DNA from: Clostridia bacterium
Lineage (GTDB): Bacteria; Bacillota; Clostridia; Oscillospirales; QAKW01
Length of the DNA: 41,559 nt
Assembly (NCBI GenBank): GCA_017440465.1
Contig: JAFSHF010000005.1
Coordinates: forward strand, 1 to 41,559
Direction of reading: 5' to 3'
Shown: positions 14,333-21,867 of the stretch, one piece after another
Layout of the letters: each line of letters starts with the position of its first letter
Numbering within the stretch: the stretch's first letter is position 1
Translations under genes and position numbers: made by a program
The notes under the pieces: model-generated
Seen by the model: the letters and a program-made list of their open reading frames with translations, nothing else
Databases searched by the model: none
Told to the model about the DNA's origin: nothing

Positions 14333-15463
14333 ATGGTTATAGGATTAATGGGATTCGGCACCATCGGCGCCGGCGTTTATGAGCTGGCAAAGGAGCTGGA
14401 GGAACTTTCAATCAAATATGTGTTGGATATTCGTCAGGTGGAGATCCCCGAACTGACCCACCGCGCCGAGGATCTTTTTGAAGATGCCGAAGTGGATACG
14501 GTGGTGGAAGTGATGGGCGGCCTGCATCCCGCGTATGAGTTTGTCTCGGCGGCATTGAAGGCGGGCAAGAACGTCGTCACCGCCAATAAATATCTGGTGG
14601 CCACCTATTATGACGAACTGTTGGCGTTGGCAAAGGCCAACGGCGTTGCCTTCCGTTGCACTGCGGCGGTGGGCGGCGGGATCGGCTGGCTGACCGCCTT
14701 GGAGCGGGTCCGCCGCATCGAGCCCATCAACGCGGTGGAAGGCATTATGAACGGCACCACCAACTATATCCTTTCCAATATGACCCAAAACGGTCTTTCC
14801 TTTGATACCGCCCTTTCCGAAGCGCAGGCTTTGGGCTATGCCGAGGCGGACCCTTCGGCGGATATCGACGGCTTGGATGTCAAGCATAAACTGCTCCTTT
14901 CCGCCAATATCGCCTTCGATGTATCCTTGAATGTCAACGATATCTTTACCGCGGGCATCCGCAGTATCACCGATGGGGATATCAAGAATTTCAAAGAACG
15001 TGGTTTGGTCTGCAAACTGCTGGGTGTCGCCTGCAAGGAAGAGGGCAAGGTAGCGGCGTTTGTTCAGCCCAATCTGTTCCCCGCCGATGCGCTGACTGCG
15101 TCGGTCCCCACCAACTTCAATCTCATTACTTACGATACCGCCTATACCGGTCGGATGAGTTTCTACGGTCAGGGTGCGGGCAGATATCCCACCGGTGCCA
15201 ATGTGGTGCAGGATCTGCTGGATATCGTCGGCGGCAAAGAGGAGTTCTATTCCAAAGAGGGCGCACCCTGCGCCATCGCTAATGAGATCGTTTCCTTCCA
15301 ATATTATCTGCGTACCACCAGCGCCAAAAAGGATGCGGTCAAGGCAGAGACTTGGGGCGATGCGGTGCTGACCCAAAAGATGAGTGTCGCCGAAATGGCA
15401 AAACTTTTGGAAGAGATCAAACAAGAAGATCCCCGCGCATTTATTGCGGCGGTTCGTTCATAA
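14333..15463 (+). CDS. hom: homoserine dehydrogenase, short form without ACT domain
   Basis: 376 residues; reduces aspartate semialdehyde to homoserine, the branch to threonine and methionine. Start is the ATG at 14333 with AAAGGAG 7 nt upstream; an in-frame ATG at 14270 would add 21 residues ahead of the Rossmann fold and lacks a ribosome site. The N-terminal GLMGFGTIGAGVYEL is the NAD(P)-binding turn; VVEVMGG, NVVTANKYLVA, TAAVGGGIGWL, IEGIMNGTTNYILS-type and EAQALGYAEADPSADIDG-type motifs follow. The catalytic lysine region (KHKL) is intact. The protein ends about 60 residues earlier than forms with a C-terminal ACT domain, so threonine feedback through ACT is not expected. Operon with asd, 29 bp downstream. 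Confidence 0.94.
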   Translation: MVIGLMGFGTIGAGVYELAKELEELSIKYVLDIRQVEIPELTHRAEDLFEDAEVDTVVEVMGGLHPAYEFVSAALKAGKNVVTANKYLVATYYDELLALAKANGVAFRCTAAVGGGIGWLTALERVRRIEPINAVEGIMNGTTNYILSNMTQNGLSFDTALSEAQALGYAEADPSADIDGLDVKHKLLLSANIAFDVSLNVNDIFTAGIRSITDGDIKNFKERGLVCKLLGVACKEEGKVAAFVQPNLFPADALTASVPTNFNLITYDTAYTGRMSFYGQGAGRYPTGANVVQDLLDIVGGKEEFYSKEGAPCAIANEIVSFQYYLRTTSAKKDAVKAETWGDAVLTQKMSVAEMAKLLEEIKQEDPRAFIAAVRS

Positions 15464-15492
15464 TTTATAGAGAGATTATTTAAGGAGTATCA

Positions 15493-16485
15493 ATGATGAA
15501 AAATGTTGCTATTTTAGGTGCCACCGGTGCGGTGGGCCGTGAAATGTTAAAGGTTTTGGAAGAGCGTAATTTCCCCATCGGCAAATTGAAGTTGCTGGCC
15601 AGCGAGCGCAGTGTCGGCAAATTGATCGAGTTCAAGGGCGAGCAGATCGCTGTGGAATTGGCAGACGAAAACGCCTTCGAGGGAATGGATATCGTTCTCG
15701 GCGCCGCGTCCAACGATCTTGCCAAACGATTGGCTCCCGCCATTGTCAAGGCAGGGGCGGTCTTTGTGGATAACTCCAGCGCGTTCCGTATGGACCCCGA
15801 GGTTCCCTTGATCGTTCCCGAGGTCAATGCGGAAGATGCCAAAAACCATAAGGGCATCATCTCCAACCCCAACTGCTCCACCATCATCACCATCACCGCG
15901 GTCAACGCGCTGAATAAACTCAGCCCCATCAAGGCGATGATCGCCTCCACCTATCAGGCGGTGTCCGGCGCCGGTGCCGCAGGTCCTGTGGAATTGATGG
16001 ATCAGGTCAACGCCGTTGCCGAAGGCAAGGAGTTTGAAACCAAGGTGTTCCCTTATCAGATCGCCTATAACCTCATCCCCCAGATCGGCGGCGAGGCATA
16101 TGAAGGCTATACCTCCGAAGAGATGAAGATGCAAAACGAAGGCCGCAAAATTATGCATCTGCCCGACCTGCTGGTCAACTGCACCTGCATCCGCGTCCCT
16201 GTCGTGCGCAGCCACTCCATCTCCGTCACCGTCAAGACCGAAAAGCCCATCAGCGTGGAGGATGCTCAAAAGATCATTGCTTCCGCTCCCGGCTGTAAGC
16301 TGGTGGACGATCTCAATAATCAGCAATACCCCATGCCCCTCGATACCACCGATCAAGACCTCGTCTTTGTCGGCAGAATTCGTAAGGATCTGACCGATGA
16401 GTGCGGGCTGCAGATTTGGTGCTGCGGGGATCAGGTACGCAAAGGCGCAGCAACTAACGCCATCCAGATTGCAGAGCTGTTATAA
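15493..16485 (+). CDS. asd: aspartate-semialdehyde dehydrogenase
   Basis: 330 residues; makes aspartate semialdehyde, the substrate of both homoserine dehydrogenase and the lysine/dipicolinate branch. The N-terminal VAILGATGAVGREML binds NADPH; the active site SNPNCSTI carries the catalytic Cys (Cys128); later GAGAAGPVELMDQ and VNCTCIRVPVVRSHS carry substrate and base residues. Two ATGs are adjacent (15493 and 15496); AAGGAG at 15482-15487 is 5 nt from the first and 8 nt from the second, so the second may be the one used. Supplies precursor to the neighbouring hom and, indirectly, to DpaAB. Confidence 0.95.
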   Translation: MMKNVAILGATGAVGREMLKVLEERNFPIGKLKLLASERSVGKLIEFKGEQIAVELADENAFEGMDIVLGAASNDLAKRLAPAIVKAGAVFVDNSSAFRMDPEVPLIVPEVNAEDAKNHKGIISNPNCSTIITITAVNALNKLSPIKAMIASTYQAVSGAGAAGPVELMDQVNAVAEGKEFETKVFPYQIAYNLIPQIGGEAYEGYTSEEMKMQNEGRKIMHLPDLLVNCTCIRVPVVRSHSISVTVKTEKPISVEDAQKIIASAPGCKLVDDLNNQQYPMPLDTTDQDLVFVGRIRKDLTDECGLQIWCCGDQVRKGAATNAIQIAELL

Positions 16486-16582
16486 CCGTTGAAATTGGCG
16501 GCTTTTCCGATTTTTCGGTCTCGACGTATCGACATACGCCTTCGCCCGAAGAAATCAAAAAATCCATCCAATTTGAACGGTT
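16484..16582. repeat. hairpin repeat element, diverged copy 3
   Basis: Left arm AACCGTTGAAATTGG (16484-16498) and right arm CCAATTTGAACGGTT (16568-16582) pair with a single mismatch, at the same place as in copy 1. Inside are GATTTTTCGG opposite CCGAAGAAATC and an apical CGTAT/ATACG stem around 16525-16538. Several changes relative to copy 1 are compensatory (ATCGTT/AACGAT against ACCGTT/AACGGT, AATGGG/CCCATT against AATTGG/CCAATT). As in copy 1 it begins within the stop codon of the preceding gene, here asd. Confidence 0.8.
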
Positions 16583-16610
16583 TGATTGTACGAAGTATAA
16601 TATATGGTAT

Positions 16611-16644
16611 AAAGAAAGAACCTGCCAAGGCAGGTTCTTTCTTT
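16611..16644 (+). terminator. terminator of hom-asd
   Basis: A 16-bp perfect stem (16611-16626 with 16629-16644) with a two-base loop, the 3' arm ending in TTCTTTCTTTA. It ends the hom-asd transcript after the repeat element. Confidence 0.85.
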
Positions 16645-16652
16645 ATTTGGGA

Positions 16653-16681
16653 TTGATTTATGGCGGAGCAAATGATATAAT
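16653..16681 (+). promoter_or_regulatory. sigma-A promoter of the DUF2953-gerW operon
   Basis: TTGATT (16653-16658), 17-bp spacer, TATAAT (16676-16681) with an extended TGA. It rules out the in-frame ATG at 16647 as start. I looked for forespore-type sigma-F/G elements here and found no convincing one. Confidence 0.8.
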
Positions 16682-16715
16682 AAATATGTATTGCAATGTG
16701 TTGGGAGGTTGGCAG

Positions 16716-17372
16716 ATGATCGCGTTATGGATTTCATTGGGCATTTTAGCGTTGATCATTTTGCTGGTTTCGGCGGTATTGGCGTTGCCGGTGGACTTGC
16801 TGTTCTTTTTGGATCCGTCCCAAGGCTTTCGCATTCGCTATCGGCTGTTGGGCAAGATCTATGGCGAGGATGCCAAGGCGCAAAAGCCCAAGGCAAAGAA
16901 AAAGAGCAAGCCGAAGAAAAAGAGCAAGCCCAATCCCATTATTGAGAGTTTGAAAAGATCGCTGGGGATCGAGCATTTAGGCAGTGTGGCAAAGATCAAA
17001 GAGTCGCTGGAGCGCAAAGGCGCGGAGGCGACCTTGAAGGATACGGTCAGTGCTGTTTGGGAGCTTTTGGATCGGGTCTTTTGGATTGTAAAACGTTGCC
17101 GCATTATTCGCTGCAAGATCGCCGTTTATTGCGGCGGGGAGGATGCGCCGTTGGATTATGGCACCGCCTGCGCGGTGGTCTATCCCTTGGTATCTTATTT
17201 AGAATCGGCGGCATCTTTACGCCCCAAGGCGGAAGAGCTTACGATCGTTTGCGAGGATGAGCGGCAGCAGACGGAGTTGGAATTGGAAATTTTTGTGCGG
17301 GTGCGGGTGGTGCACATTCTGCGGGCACTGCTGCACATTATCCGCAAAAATATAGAAAAGGACGTTCAATAG
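16716..17372 (+). CDS. DUF2953 membrane protein (YtfI-like)
   Basis: 218 residues. Start is the ATG at 16716 with GGGAGG (16703-16708) 7 nt upstream. Residues 2-25 form one membrane helix; next to it an amphipathic ALPVDLLFF and IRYRLLGKIYG strand pair typical of DUF2953. A highly basic KPKAKKKSKPKKKSKP tract (about residues 55-75) follows, then a soluble C-terminal domain with paired cysteines around IIRCKIAVYCGG. Always seen beside gerW/ytfJ in Firmicutes; it probably tethers or assists that protein during spore formation. It lies 12 bp upstream of gerW. Confidence 0.85.
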   Translation: MIALWISLGILALIILLVSAVLALPVDLLFFLDPSQGFRIRYRLLGKIYGEDAKAQKPKAKKKSKPKKKSKPNPIIESLKRSLGIEHLGSVAKIKESLERKGAEATLKDTVSAVWELLDRVFWIVKRCRIIRCKIAVYCGGEDAPLDYGTACAVVYPLVSYLESAASLRPKAEELTIVCEDERQQTELELEIFVRVRVVHILRALLHIIRKNIEKDVQ

Positions 17373-17384
17373 GAGGAAAGAGCA

Positions 17385-17753
17385 ATGGAGCAAAAAAATC
17401 AATCGGGAAATGTGATGAATGTATTATCCTTTGTGGCGGAGCAGACCATGGCGCTTTCCAAGCAAAACAGTGTGTTGGGCGCGCCCATCGAAAAGGATGG
17501 GGTGACCATCCTTCCGGTCTCTAAAATCTCGGTGGGCTTTGCCGGCGGCGGTGCCGACCTTTTGGACGAAGGGCGCAAAAAGCAACGCCATCCGGCGGGC
17601 GGCGGCGCCAAGGTGACCTTGACTCCGATGAGCTTTTTAGTCATCGAAGGCAGCAATGTCCGCGCGGTTTCGGTGGAACTGCCCGAACGCACCGCGGCGG
17701 CAGAGATCATTGATGCCGTATTGGAACAGTTTAATAAGAAACAAGCAAAATAA
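17385..17753 (+). CDS. gerW: GerW family sporulation protein (YtfJ)
   Basis: 122 residues, small soluble protein. Family pieces are plain: NVLSFVAEQTMALSKQNSVLG, GVTILPVSKISVGFAGGGAD, GGGAKVTLTPMSFLVI and a C-terminal helix IIDAVLEQF. In Bacillus subtilis the homologue is made in the developing forespore and is needed for efficient germination. GGAGG lies 8-9 nt before the ATG. With DpaAB it supports a spore-forming host. Confidence 0.93.
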   Translation: MEQKNQSGNVMNVLSFVAEQTMALSKQNSVLGAPIEKDGVTILPVSKISVGFAGGGADLLDEGRKKQRHPAGGGAKVTLTPMSFLVIEGSNVRAVSVELPERTAAAEIIDAVLEQFNKKQAK

Positions 17754-17789
17754 AAAATGAGGTATTGCCAAAGGCAATACCTCATTTTT
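17753..17789. terminator. bidirectional Rho-independent terminator
   Basis: A 17-bp perfect stem (17753-17769 with 17773-17789), AAA loop, with A-run before and T-run after. It separates gerW from the converging phosphopantetheinyl transferase gene, whose TAA overlaps its last bases. Confidence 0.9.
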
Positions 17790-18273
17790 ATTGATAGATG
17801 GATAATATATAATCTTCGGTCACGATCTGCTGAAGATGGGGAAGAAGATCAAAATAGCAGATACTTTTCAGATCGGTGATACCGGTGCCGATCGCTTTAA
17901 AATAGGCTTCCTTCGCTGTCCAGATCTGCAAAAACCGCAGATAGGCATCTTCTTGTTCGGGGGCAAGGAACGCTTGCTCTTTTGGAGTGAAGAAACGCTT
18001 TGCGACTTTGAGATTTCGCGGGCGAAGGACCTCGATATCCACCCCCAGCGGCTGATCGCCGACCGCGCAAAGGAGCCATTTGCCCGAATGGGAAAGGCTG
18101 AATTCCAAGGGGGAACCCTCCGCATAGGGTTTGCCTTTCGGGGTACGTTTGATGACGAAGGATGCGGCGGCTTGGCCGGAATATTCCTCCAGCAACTGCC
18201 TGGCAAACGCTTCCCCGATGCGGGTGCGCTCTTTGGCATCGGTCGGTGCCATTTCTTTAACGCGCCAGATCAT
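17788..18273 (-). CDS. compact 4'-phosphopantetheinyl transferase (Sfp type)
   Basis: 161 residues; transfers phosphopantetheine from CoA to a serine of carrier proteins. Core motifs are intact: KRTPKGKPYAEG, FSLSHSGKWLLCAVG, GVDIEVLRPR (metal-binding D and E), FFTPKEQAFL and WTAKEAYFKAIGTGI (catalytic Glu and Lys). Sfp itself is about 224 residues; this version lacks roughly 25 N-terminal residues and much of the C-terminal part, yet keeps every catalytic residue I can identify. Its ATG follows directly on the cyclophilin stop codon (TAAATG) without a good ribosome site, so it is translated by coupling. No peptide or polyketide synthase is nearby; fatty-acid ACP is a possible target. Confidence 0.88.
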   Translation of the reverse strand: MIWRVKEMAPTDAKERTRIGEAFARQLLEEYSGQAAASFVIKRTPKGKPYAEGSPLEFSLSHSGKWLLCAVGDQPLGVDIEVLRPRNLKVAKRFFTPKEQAFLAPEQEDAYLRFLQIWTAKEAYFKAIGTGITDLKSICYFDLLPHLQQIVTEDYILSIYQ

Positions 18274-18747
18274 TTATTCGATGACACGGATGGATTCGAT
18301 GATCTGGGGTTCTTCGGGCATATCCATAAAGTTGGTCTGCACCGCGGCGATCTTATCCACCTCTTCGATGCCTTCCACCACCTTGCCGAAGGCGGCATAG
18401 TTACCATCGAGGAAAAAGCCGTCGGCGTGCATAATAAAGAACTGGCTGCTGGCGGAATTGGGGTCGTTGGTCCGCGCCATCGAGATGACTCCGCGCTCGT
18501 GCCGAATGGGGTTATTGAACCCATTGGCGGCAAATTCGCCCTCGATCTCCTGCTCGCTGCCGCCCATACCGGTGCCGGTGGGGTCGCCGCCCTGGATCAT
18601 AAAGCCGCTGATGACCCGATGGAAGATCAGCCCGTCATAGAACTTTTCCTCCACCAGCTTTAAAAAGTTCGCCACCGTCTTGGGGGCGGCTTCGGGGTAA
18701 AGCTCCAATTTGATGGAGCCGCTGTTTTTAATCTTGATTTCAACCAT
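18274..18747 (-). CDS. cyclophilin-type peptidyl-prolyl isomerase
   Basis: 157 residues, cytoplasmic single-domain cyclophilin that catalyses proline cis-trans isomerisation. Start is the ATG at 18745-18747 with AAGGAGA about 8 nt upstream, 8 codons inside a longer frame. The active site reads FHRVISGFMIQGGDPTGTG (catalytic Arg, then Phe/Met/Gln), followed by SMARTNDPNSASSQFFI and DGNYAAFGKV. No signal peptide. First gene of a two-gene unit with the phosphopantetheinyl transferase. Confidence 0.95.
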   Translation of the reverse strand: MVEIKIKNSGSIKLELYPEAAPKTVANFLKLVEEKFYDGLIFHRVISGFMIQGGDPTGTGMGGSEQEIEGEFAANGFNNPIRHERGVISMARTNDPNSASSQFFIMHADGFFLDGNYAAFGKVVEGIEEVDKIAAVQTNFMDMPEEPQIIESIRVIE

Positions 18748-18781
18748 TGTATGACTCTCCTTTTGGTTCATTTATGAGAAT

Positions 18782-18809
18782 ATTATAGCATATATTTTCG
18801 GTTTTTCAA
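18782..18809 (-). promoter_or_regulatory. sigma-A promoter of the cyclophilin operon
   Basis: Minus strand TTGAAA (18804-18809), 16-bp spacer, TATAAT (18782-18787), 34 bp before the start codon. Confidence 0.75.
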
Positions 18810-18855
18810 CACCTTTTAAGCCGACCTTCATTTAATAGAATAGGAGGTAAAAAGG

Positions 18856-19647
18856 ATGAATGAACTGATACTATATGCTCTTTTAGCCACCTTGGGCACC
18901 TGGCTGGTGACCGCGTTGGGTGCGGCAACGGTGGTATTTTTTAAATCGCCGAACCCCAAGGCATTGAATATTATGCTGGGGTTTGCGTCGGGGGTGATGA
19001 TCGCGGCAAGCTTTTGGTCGCTGTTGCAGCCCGCCATCGATCGGGCGGAGGCGGCGGGGGATCCCGCCTGGCTGGTCGCCACCCTCGGTTTTTTGGTCGG
19101 TGCGGTCTTTATGTGGGGCTCCGATAAGGTGGTGACCTATGCCCGCAACCGCGCGGGAAGCGGGCAACCCAACGAGCGGATCAACCGCATCTTGATGCTG
19201 GTCCTCTCCATCACCCTCCATAATATCCCCGAAGGGCTGGCGGTGGGCGTCGCCTTCGGCGCGCTGGGCAATGGTTTTTCACCGGAAGGGCTGATGGGTG
19301 CCGCCACCGTCGCCTTTGGGATCGGGCTGCAGAATTTTCCCGAAGGGGCGGCAGTCTCTCTACCGCTGAGAAGGGAAGGATATTCCCGCTCCCGCGCCTT
19401 TTGGCTGGGGCAGGCATCGGGGATGGTGGAACCGATCGCAGGCGTCCTGGGCGCGATTTTGGTGGTCTATGTGCAGGCGTTGCTACCCTTCGCCCTTTCC
19501 TTTGCGGCAGGGGCAATGGTCTTGGTGGCGGTCCACGAACTGATCCCCGAATGTCAGCGGCACCGCAGCGATTGCCCCTATCTTTCGACGATGGGCATTG
19601 TCTGCGGCTTTGCGGTGATGATGCTTTTAGACGTGGCTTTGGGATAA
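18856..19647 (+). CDS. ZIP family divalent metal transporter
   Basis: 263 residues with eight predicted membrane helices. The metal path is marked by SITLHNIPEGLAVGVAFG in helix 4 and GLQNFPEGAAVSLPL in helix 5, the His/Asn/Glu sets that coordinate Zn2+ or Fe2+ in the GufA/ZupT branch. VAVHELIPE near the C-terminus is also conserved. The loop between helices 3 and 4 (about 92-110) is short and carries no His-rich metal sensor. AGGAGG lies upstream of the ATG. I see no clear -35/-10 pair ahead of it. Its 3' untranslated region contains the hairpin array described separately. Confidence 0.93.
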   Translation: MNELILYALLATLGTWLVTALGAATVVFFKSPNPKALNIMLGFASGVMIAASFWSLLQPAIDRAEAAGDPAWLVATLGFLVGAVFMWGSDKVVTYARNRAGSGQPNERINRILMLVLSITLHNIPEGLAVGVAFGALGNGFSPEGLMGAATVAFGIGLQNFPEGAAVSLPLRREGYSRSRAFWLGQASGMVEPIAGVLGAILVVYVQALLPFALSFAAGAMVLVAVHELIPECQRHRSDCPYLSTMGIVCGFAVMMLLDVALG

Positions 19648-19650
19648 CGC

Positions 19651-19758
19651 GATATAAATTCCAACGGGATTTATATCATATCGAAATTTTGCTTGCAAAA
19701 TTATATCGAATTTGCTTGACAAATATATCGAGCATTTGCCTATGCAAATGCATATCGA
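19651..19758 (+). repeat. array of four different hairpins separated by constant ATATCGA words
   Basis: Directly after the ZIP stop codon. Hairpins: 19651-19677 (12-bp arms, one mismatch), 19685-19702 (AATTTTGC/GCAAAATT), 19710-19724 (ATTTG/CAAAT) and 19732-19751 (GCATTTGC/GCAAATGC). After each comes the identical word ATATCGA, at 19678-19684, 19703-19709, 19725-19731 and 19752-19758. The arms differ in sequence and length, the 7-nt word does not. A true terminator follows at once. Strand given as that of the gene whose 3' region it occupies; the palindromes themselves have no direction. Confidence 0.9.
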
Positions 19759-19791
19759 AAAAAACTCTCAACCGATGGTTGAGAGTTTTTT
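19759..19791. terminator. bidirectional Rho-independent terminator
   Basis: A 15-bp perfect stem (19759-19773 with 19777-19791), GAT loop, A-run on the left and T-run on the right. It serves the ZIP gene and the converging CPBP gene. Confidence 0.9.
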
Positions 19792-19795
19792 AATC

Positions 19796-20809
19796 TTATA
19801 TGGTCAGACTAAAAAGAAACATCATTACGCAATAGAGGATCAGCAGAATCATTCCCCAATTCAGCCAAGCGGCTTTGAATTGGGAAGTCAGTTTGAGTTC
19901 TTGGGTGCCTTGGCTTGAAAAGCGGACCTTTTTGAACGCGCGGAGCAAGAAGATGCCGCCGCAGACCGCCAAGACCAGCATCGCCATCGAATAGAGGGTG
20001 GCAACCATCGTCCAAGGAGTGATGGCGGCAGAGGGGCCCTGGGGCAATCGCTCATTAAAGAAGGAGGCGATGATACTGCCGGTGAAGTTGATGACGGCGT
20101 GCATCCCGATGGTGTGGAAGATGTTTCCGGTCTTAATATAGACAACGGCAAACAGCATTCCCAGAAGCACCGCATAGAAGAATTGATAGAAATTGCCGTG
20201 GATCAGCCCAAAGAGCAATCCCGAGGTCACCACCGCCAGCACCTCGCTATAGGGGAGCAGGCGGTCAATGATCAGCTTGCGGCAGATCAGTTCTTCAAAG
20301 ATGGGGGCTAAAATTACCGCGACAATGAGATTAACCAGCGGGGAAGAGCCGTTGATCTGCTCGGCAACAGCGTTGGAGATCTCCTGCCCCTTGAGTGTTT
20401 CGATGGCGCTCATTAAAAAGCTTGCGATCATCGAGCCGACTTCCATCAGCAAAAAGGAAATGGCCAAAAAGGCGATCCATCCGCCAAAGCCCAGCCGCGC
20501 CTTTTGGGGCTTTTGCTTGGGCATGGAGGCGATAAAGCCAAAGAAGATGGGAAAGCCCACTGCGTAGCCCAGCAGAGTGCAGGCGATGAAAAACCAATCC
20601 TGCGCATAGATTTGGGGCGCAAAGCGGGCGCAGAGGAACATCGCTGTCGCCTGCACCGCCGATGTAATTAAGAGATACACCAGCAAAGCCAGACTGATCC
20701 GCAAAAGATTTTTACGCGCCGCTTTGGTACGCTGTTTTTCCACATCGAAGATGGGGTTATAGGGTTGAAAATAACCTTGGGGTTGGATAAGGATCACCGC
20801 CTGTAACAT
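19796..20809 (-). CDS. CPBP-family intramembrane glutamic protease
   Basis: 337 residues, about eight membrane helices. The Rce1/CPBP active-site motifs are present: PIFEELICRKLIID (EExxxR), SGLLFGLIHGNFYQF (FxxxH) and IGMHAVINFTGSI (HxxxN). Members cleave membrane peptides or serve in bacteriocin self-immunity and stress responses; no peptide gene is adjacent, so the substrate is unknown. The ATG at 20807-20809 has no ribosome site, and the promoter's -10 box ends only 14 bp before it, predicting a leader of about 8 nt. A GTG four codons later is an alternative start. Confidence 0.85.
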   Translation of the reverse strand: MLQAVILIQPQGYFQPYNPIFDVEKQRTKAARKNLLRISLALLVYLLITSAVQATAMFLCARFAPQIYAQDWFFIACTLLGYAVGFPIFFGFIASMPKQKPQKARLGFGGWIAFLAISFLLMEVGSMIASFLMSAIETLKGQEISNAVAEQINGSSPLVNLIVAVILAPIFEELICRKLIIDRLLPYSEVLAVVTSGLLFGLIHGNFYQFFYAVLLGMLFAVVYIKTGNIFHTIGMHAVINFTGSIIASFFNERLPQGPSAAITPWTMVATLYSMAMLVLAVCGGIFLLRAFKKVRFSSQGTQELKLTSQFKAAWLNWGMILLILYCVMMFLFSLTI

Positions 20810-20823
20810 AAATTGTTGTTATT

Positions 20824-20852
20824 ATTTTACTATATCGGCGGTGATAATTCAA
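20824..20852 (-). promoter_or_regulatory. sigma-A promoter of the CPBP protease gene, very close to the start codon
   Basis: Minus strand TTGAAT (20847-20852), 17-bp spacer, TAAAAT (20824-20829). The expected start site (about 20817) leaves about 8 nt of leader. Confidence 0.65.
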
Positions 20853-20865
20853 TGAATAAATTATT

Positions 20866-20889
20866 AAAAGAGGGCAAATGCCCTCTTTT
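20866..20889 (-). terminator. terminator of the PfkB kinase gene
   Basis: Stem AGAGGGCA/TGCCCTCT (20869-20876 with 20879-20886), AA loop, flanked by A and T runs; on the minus strand the U-run follows the stem. Confidence 0.85.
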
Positions 20890-21788
20890 TAATCGATTTG
20901 AACTTGCTTGAAGATTTTATCGATATCCTTTGCAAGCGGGGGATTGGTTCCTGCCTGCAGGCAAGCGGCGGAACCGAAGGAAACGGCGTAGCGTAACCGC
21001 TCTTCAGGGGCATCACCGCAACTCAAAAAGCCTGCAATGGCGCTATCGCCGGCGCCGACGGTGGAAACCGCTTTGATGGCGGGAACATACGCCCGATAGA
21101 GCTTGCCTTCGGCGGCTAAAACGGCACCATCGCCGCCCAGCGAGATCATCGCGTTGGCGATCCCCGCTTGGTGCAGTTCCATCGCCGCCGCGCAAAGTTC
21201 TTCTTCTGATGGAGCTTTGCCGCAATAGAATTCGATCTCTTCGGCGTTGGGCTTAATTAGCCAAGGTTTTATCCGTTTGAGCATTTCTAAGGAAACCGAT
21301 TTGCTGTCGATCACCAACCGGGAGCCCTTTTCTTTCAGCCGCATCAAAAAGTCTTCGATCTCCTCGGTGGAGATACCTGCGGGAACGCTGCCGGTAAAGG
21401 TGACGATCCCTTTGGGATCAATCAGGTCTTCTGCCTTTTTCAGCAGTGATGAATCACATTCAAAGCCCTTGAAGGAAAGGCGGGTCTCCGGCTCGCTTTC
21501 GGGGTGGATGGTAATATTTTCGCGGATGCGACCCTCCCAAAGCAGCGCTTGGTAGGTCAGCCCCGCCTGCTCCATTCCTTGGATGAAATCGGCGCTGTTC
21601 TCTTTGCCTAAGACCACCAAGGCGGTGTTCTCTATTCCATTCTCGGTCAGCGCGCGGGAAATATTGATGCCCTTGCCGCCGATATCCCGCATCACAGAAT
21701 CTGCAAGGCTTTCCCTCCCCGGCGGGAAGGATTTTAAGGAAACGTGGATATCAAAAGCAGGGTTTAAGGTTAAGGTGGTAATCTTCAT
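20889..21788 (-). CDS. PfkB-family sugar-phosphate kinase, probable 1-phosphofructokinase
   Basis: 299 residues; by similarity phosphorylates fructose-1-phosphate (FruK) or tagatose-6-phosphate (LacC). The N-terminal TLTLNPAFDIHVSL, the GGKGINISRAL signature 1 at about 37-47 and the C-terminal VGAGDSAIAGFLSCG with catalytic Asp are all there. No fructose PTS permease or FruR regulator is adjacent, so the substrate assignment rests on sequence alone. Its own promoter and terminator make it monocistronic. The ribosome site is modest (AAGGGGA). Confidence 0.87.
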   Translation of the reverse strand: MKITTLTLNPAFDIHVSLKSFPPGRESLADSVMRDIGGKGINISRALTENGIENTALVVLGKENSADFIQGMEQAGLTYQALLWEGRIRENITIHPESEPETRLSFKGFECDSSLLKKAEDLIDPKGIVTFTGSVPAGISTEEIEDFLMRLKEKGSRLVIDSKSVSLEMLKRIKPWLIKPNAEEIEFYCGKAPSEEELCAAAMELHQAGIANAMISLGGDGAVLAAEGKLYRAYVPAIKAVSTVGAGDSAIAGFLSCGDAPEERLRYAVSFGSAACLQAGTNPPLAKDIDKIFKQVQID

Positions 21789-21838
21789 TTTAGGTAGAAT
21801 CCCCTTATTTAACTTTTTATGATTATTTCGTTATTATC

Positions 21839-21867
21839 AGCATAGCAAATGGGGGGTTGAAAGTCAA
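21839..21867 (-). promoter_or_regulatory. sigma-A promoter of the PfkB kinase gene
   Basis: Minus strand TTGACT (21862-21867), 17-bp spacer, TATGCT (21839-21844). The rest of the 189-nt gap up to the serpin start is AT-rich; I could not find a convincing promoter for the serpin gene in it. Confidence 0.8.

Noticed and set aside
19651..19758. Resemblance to a CRISPR array (also 31747-31827)
   Set aside because: The constant part is only 7 nt, the variable parts are palindromes of 11-27 nt and there are no cas genes.
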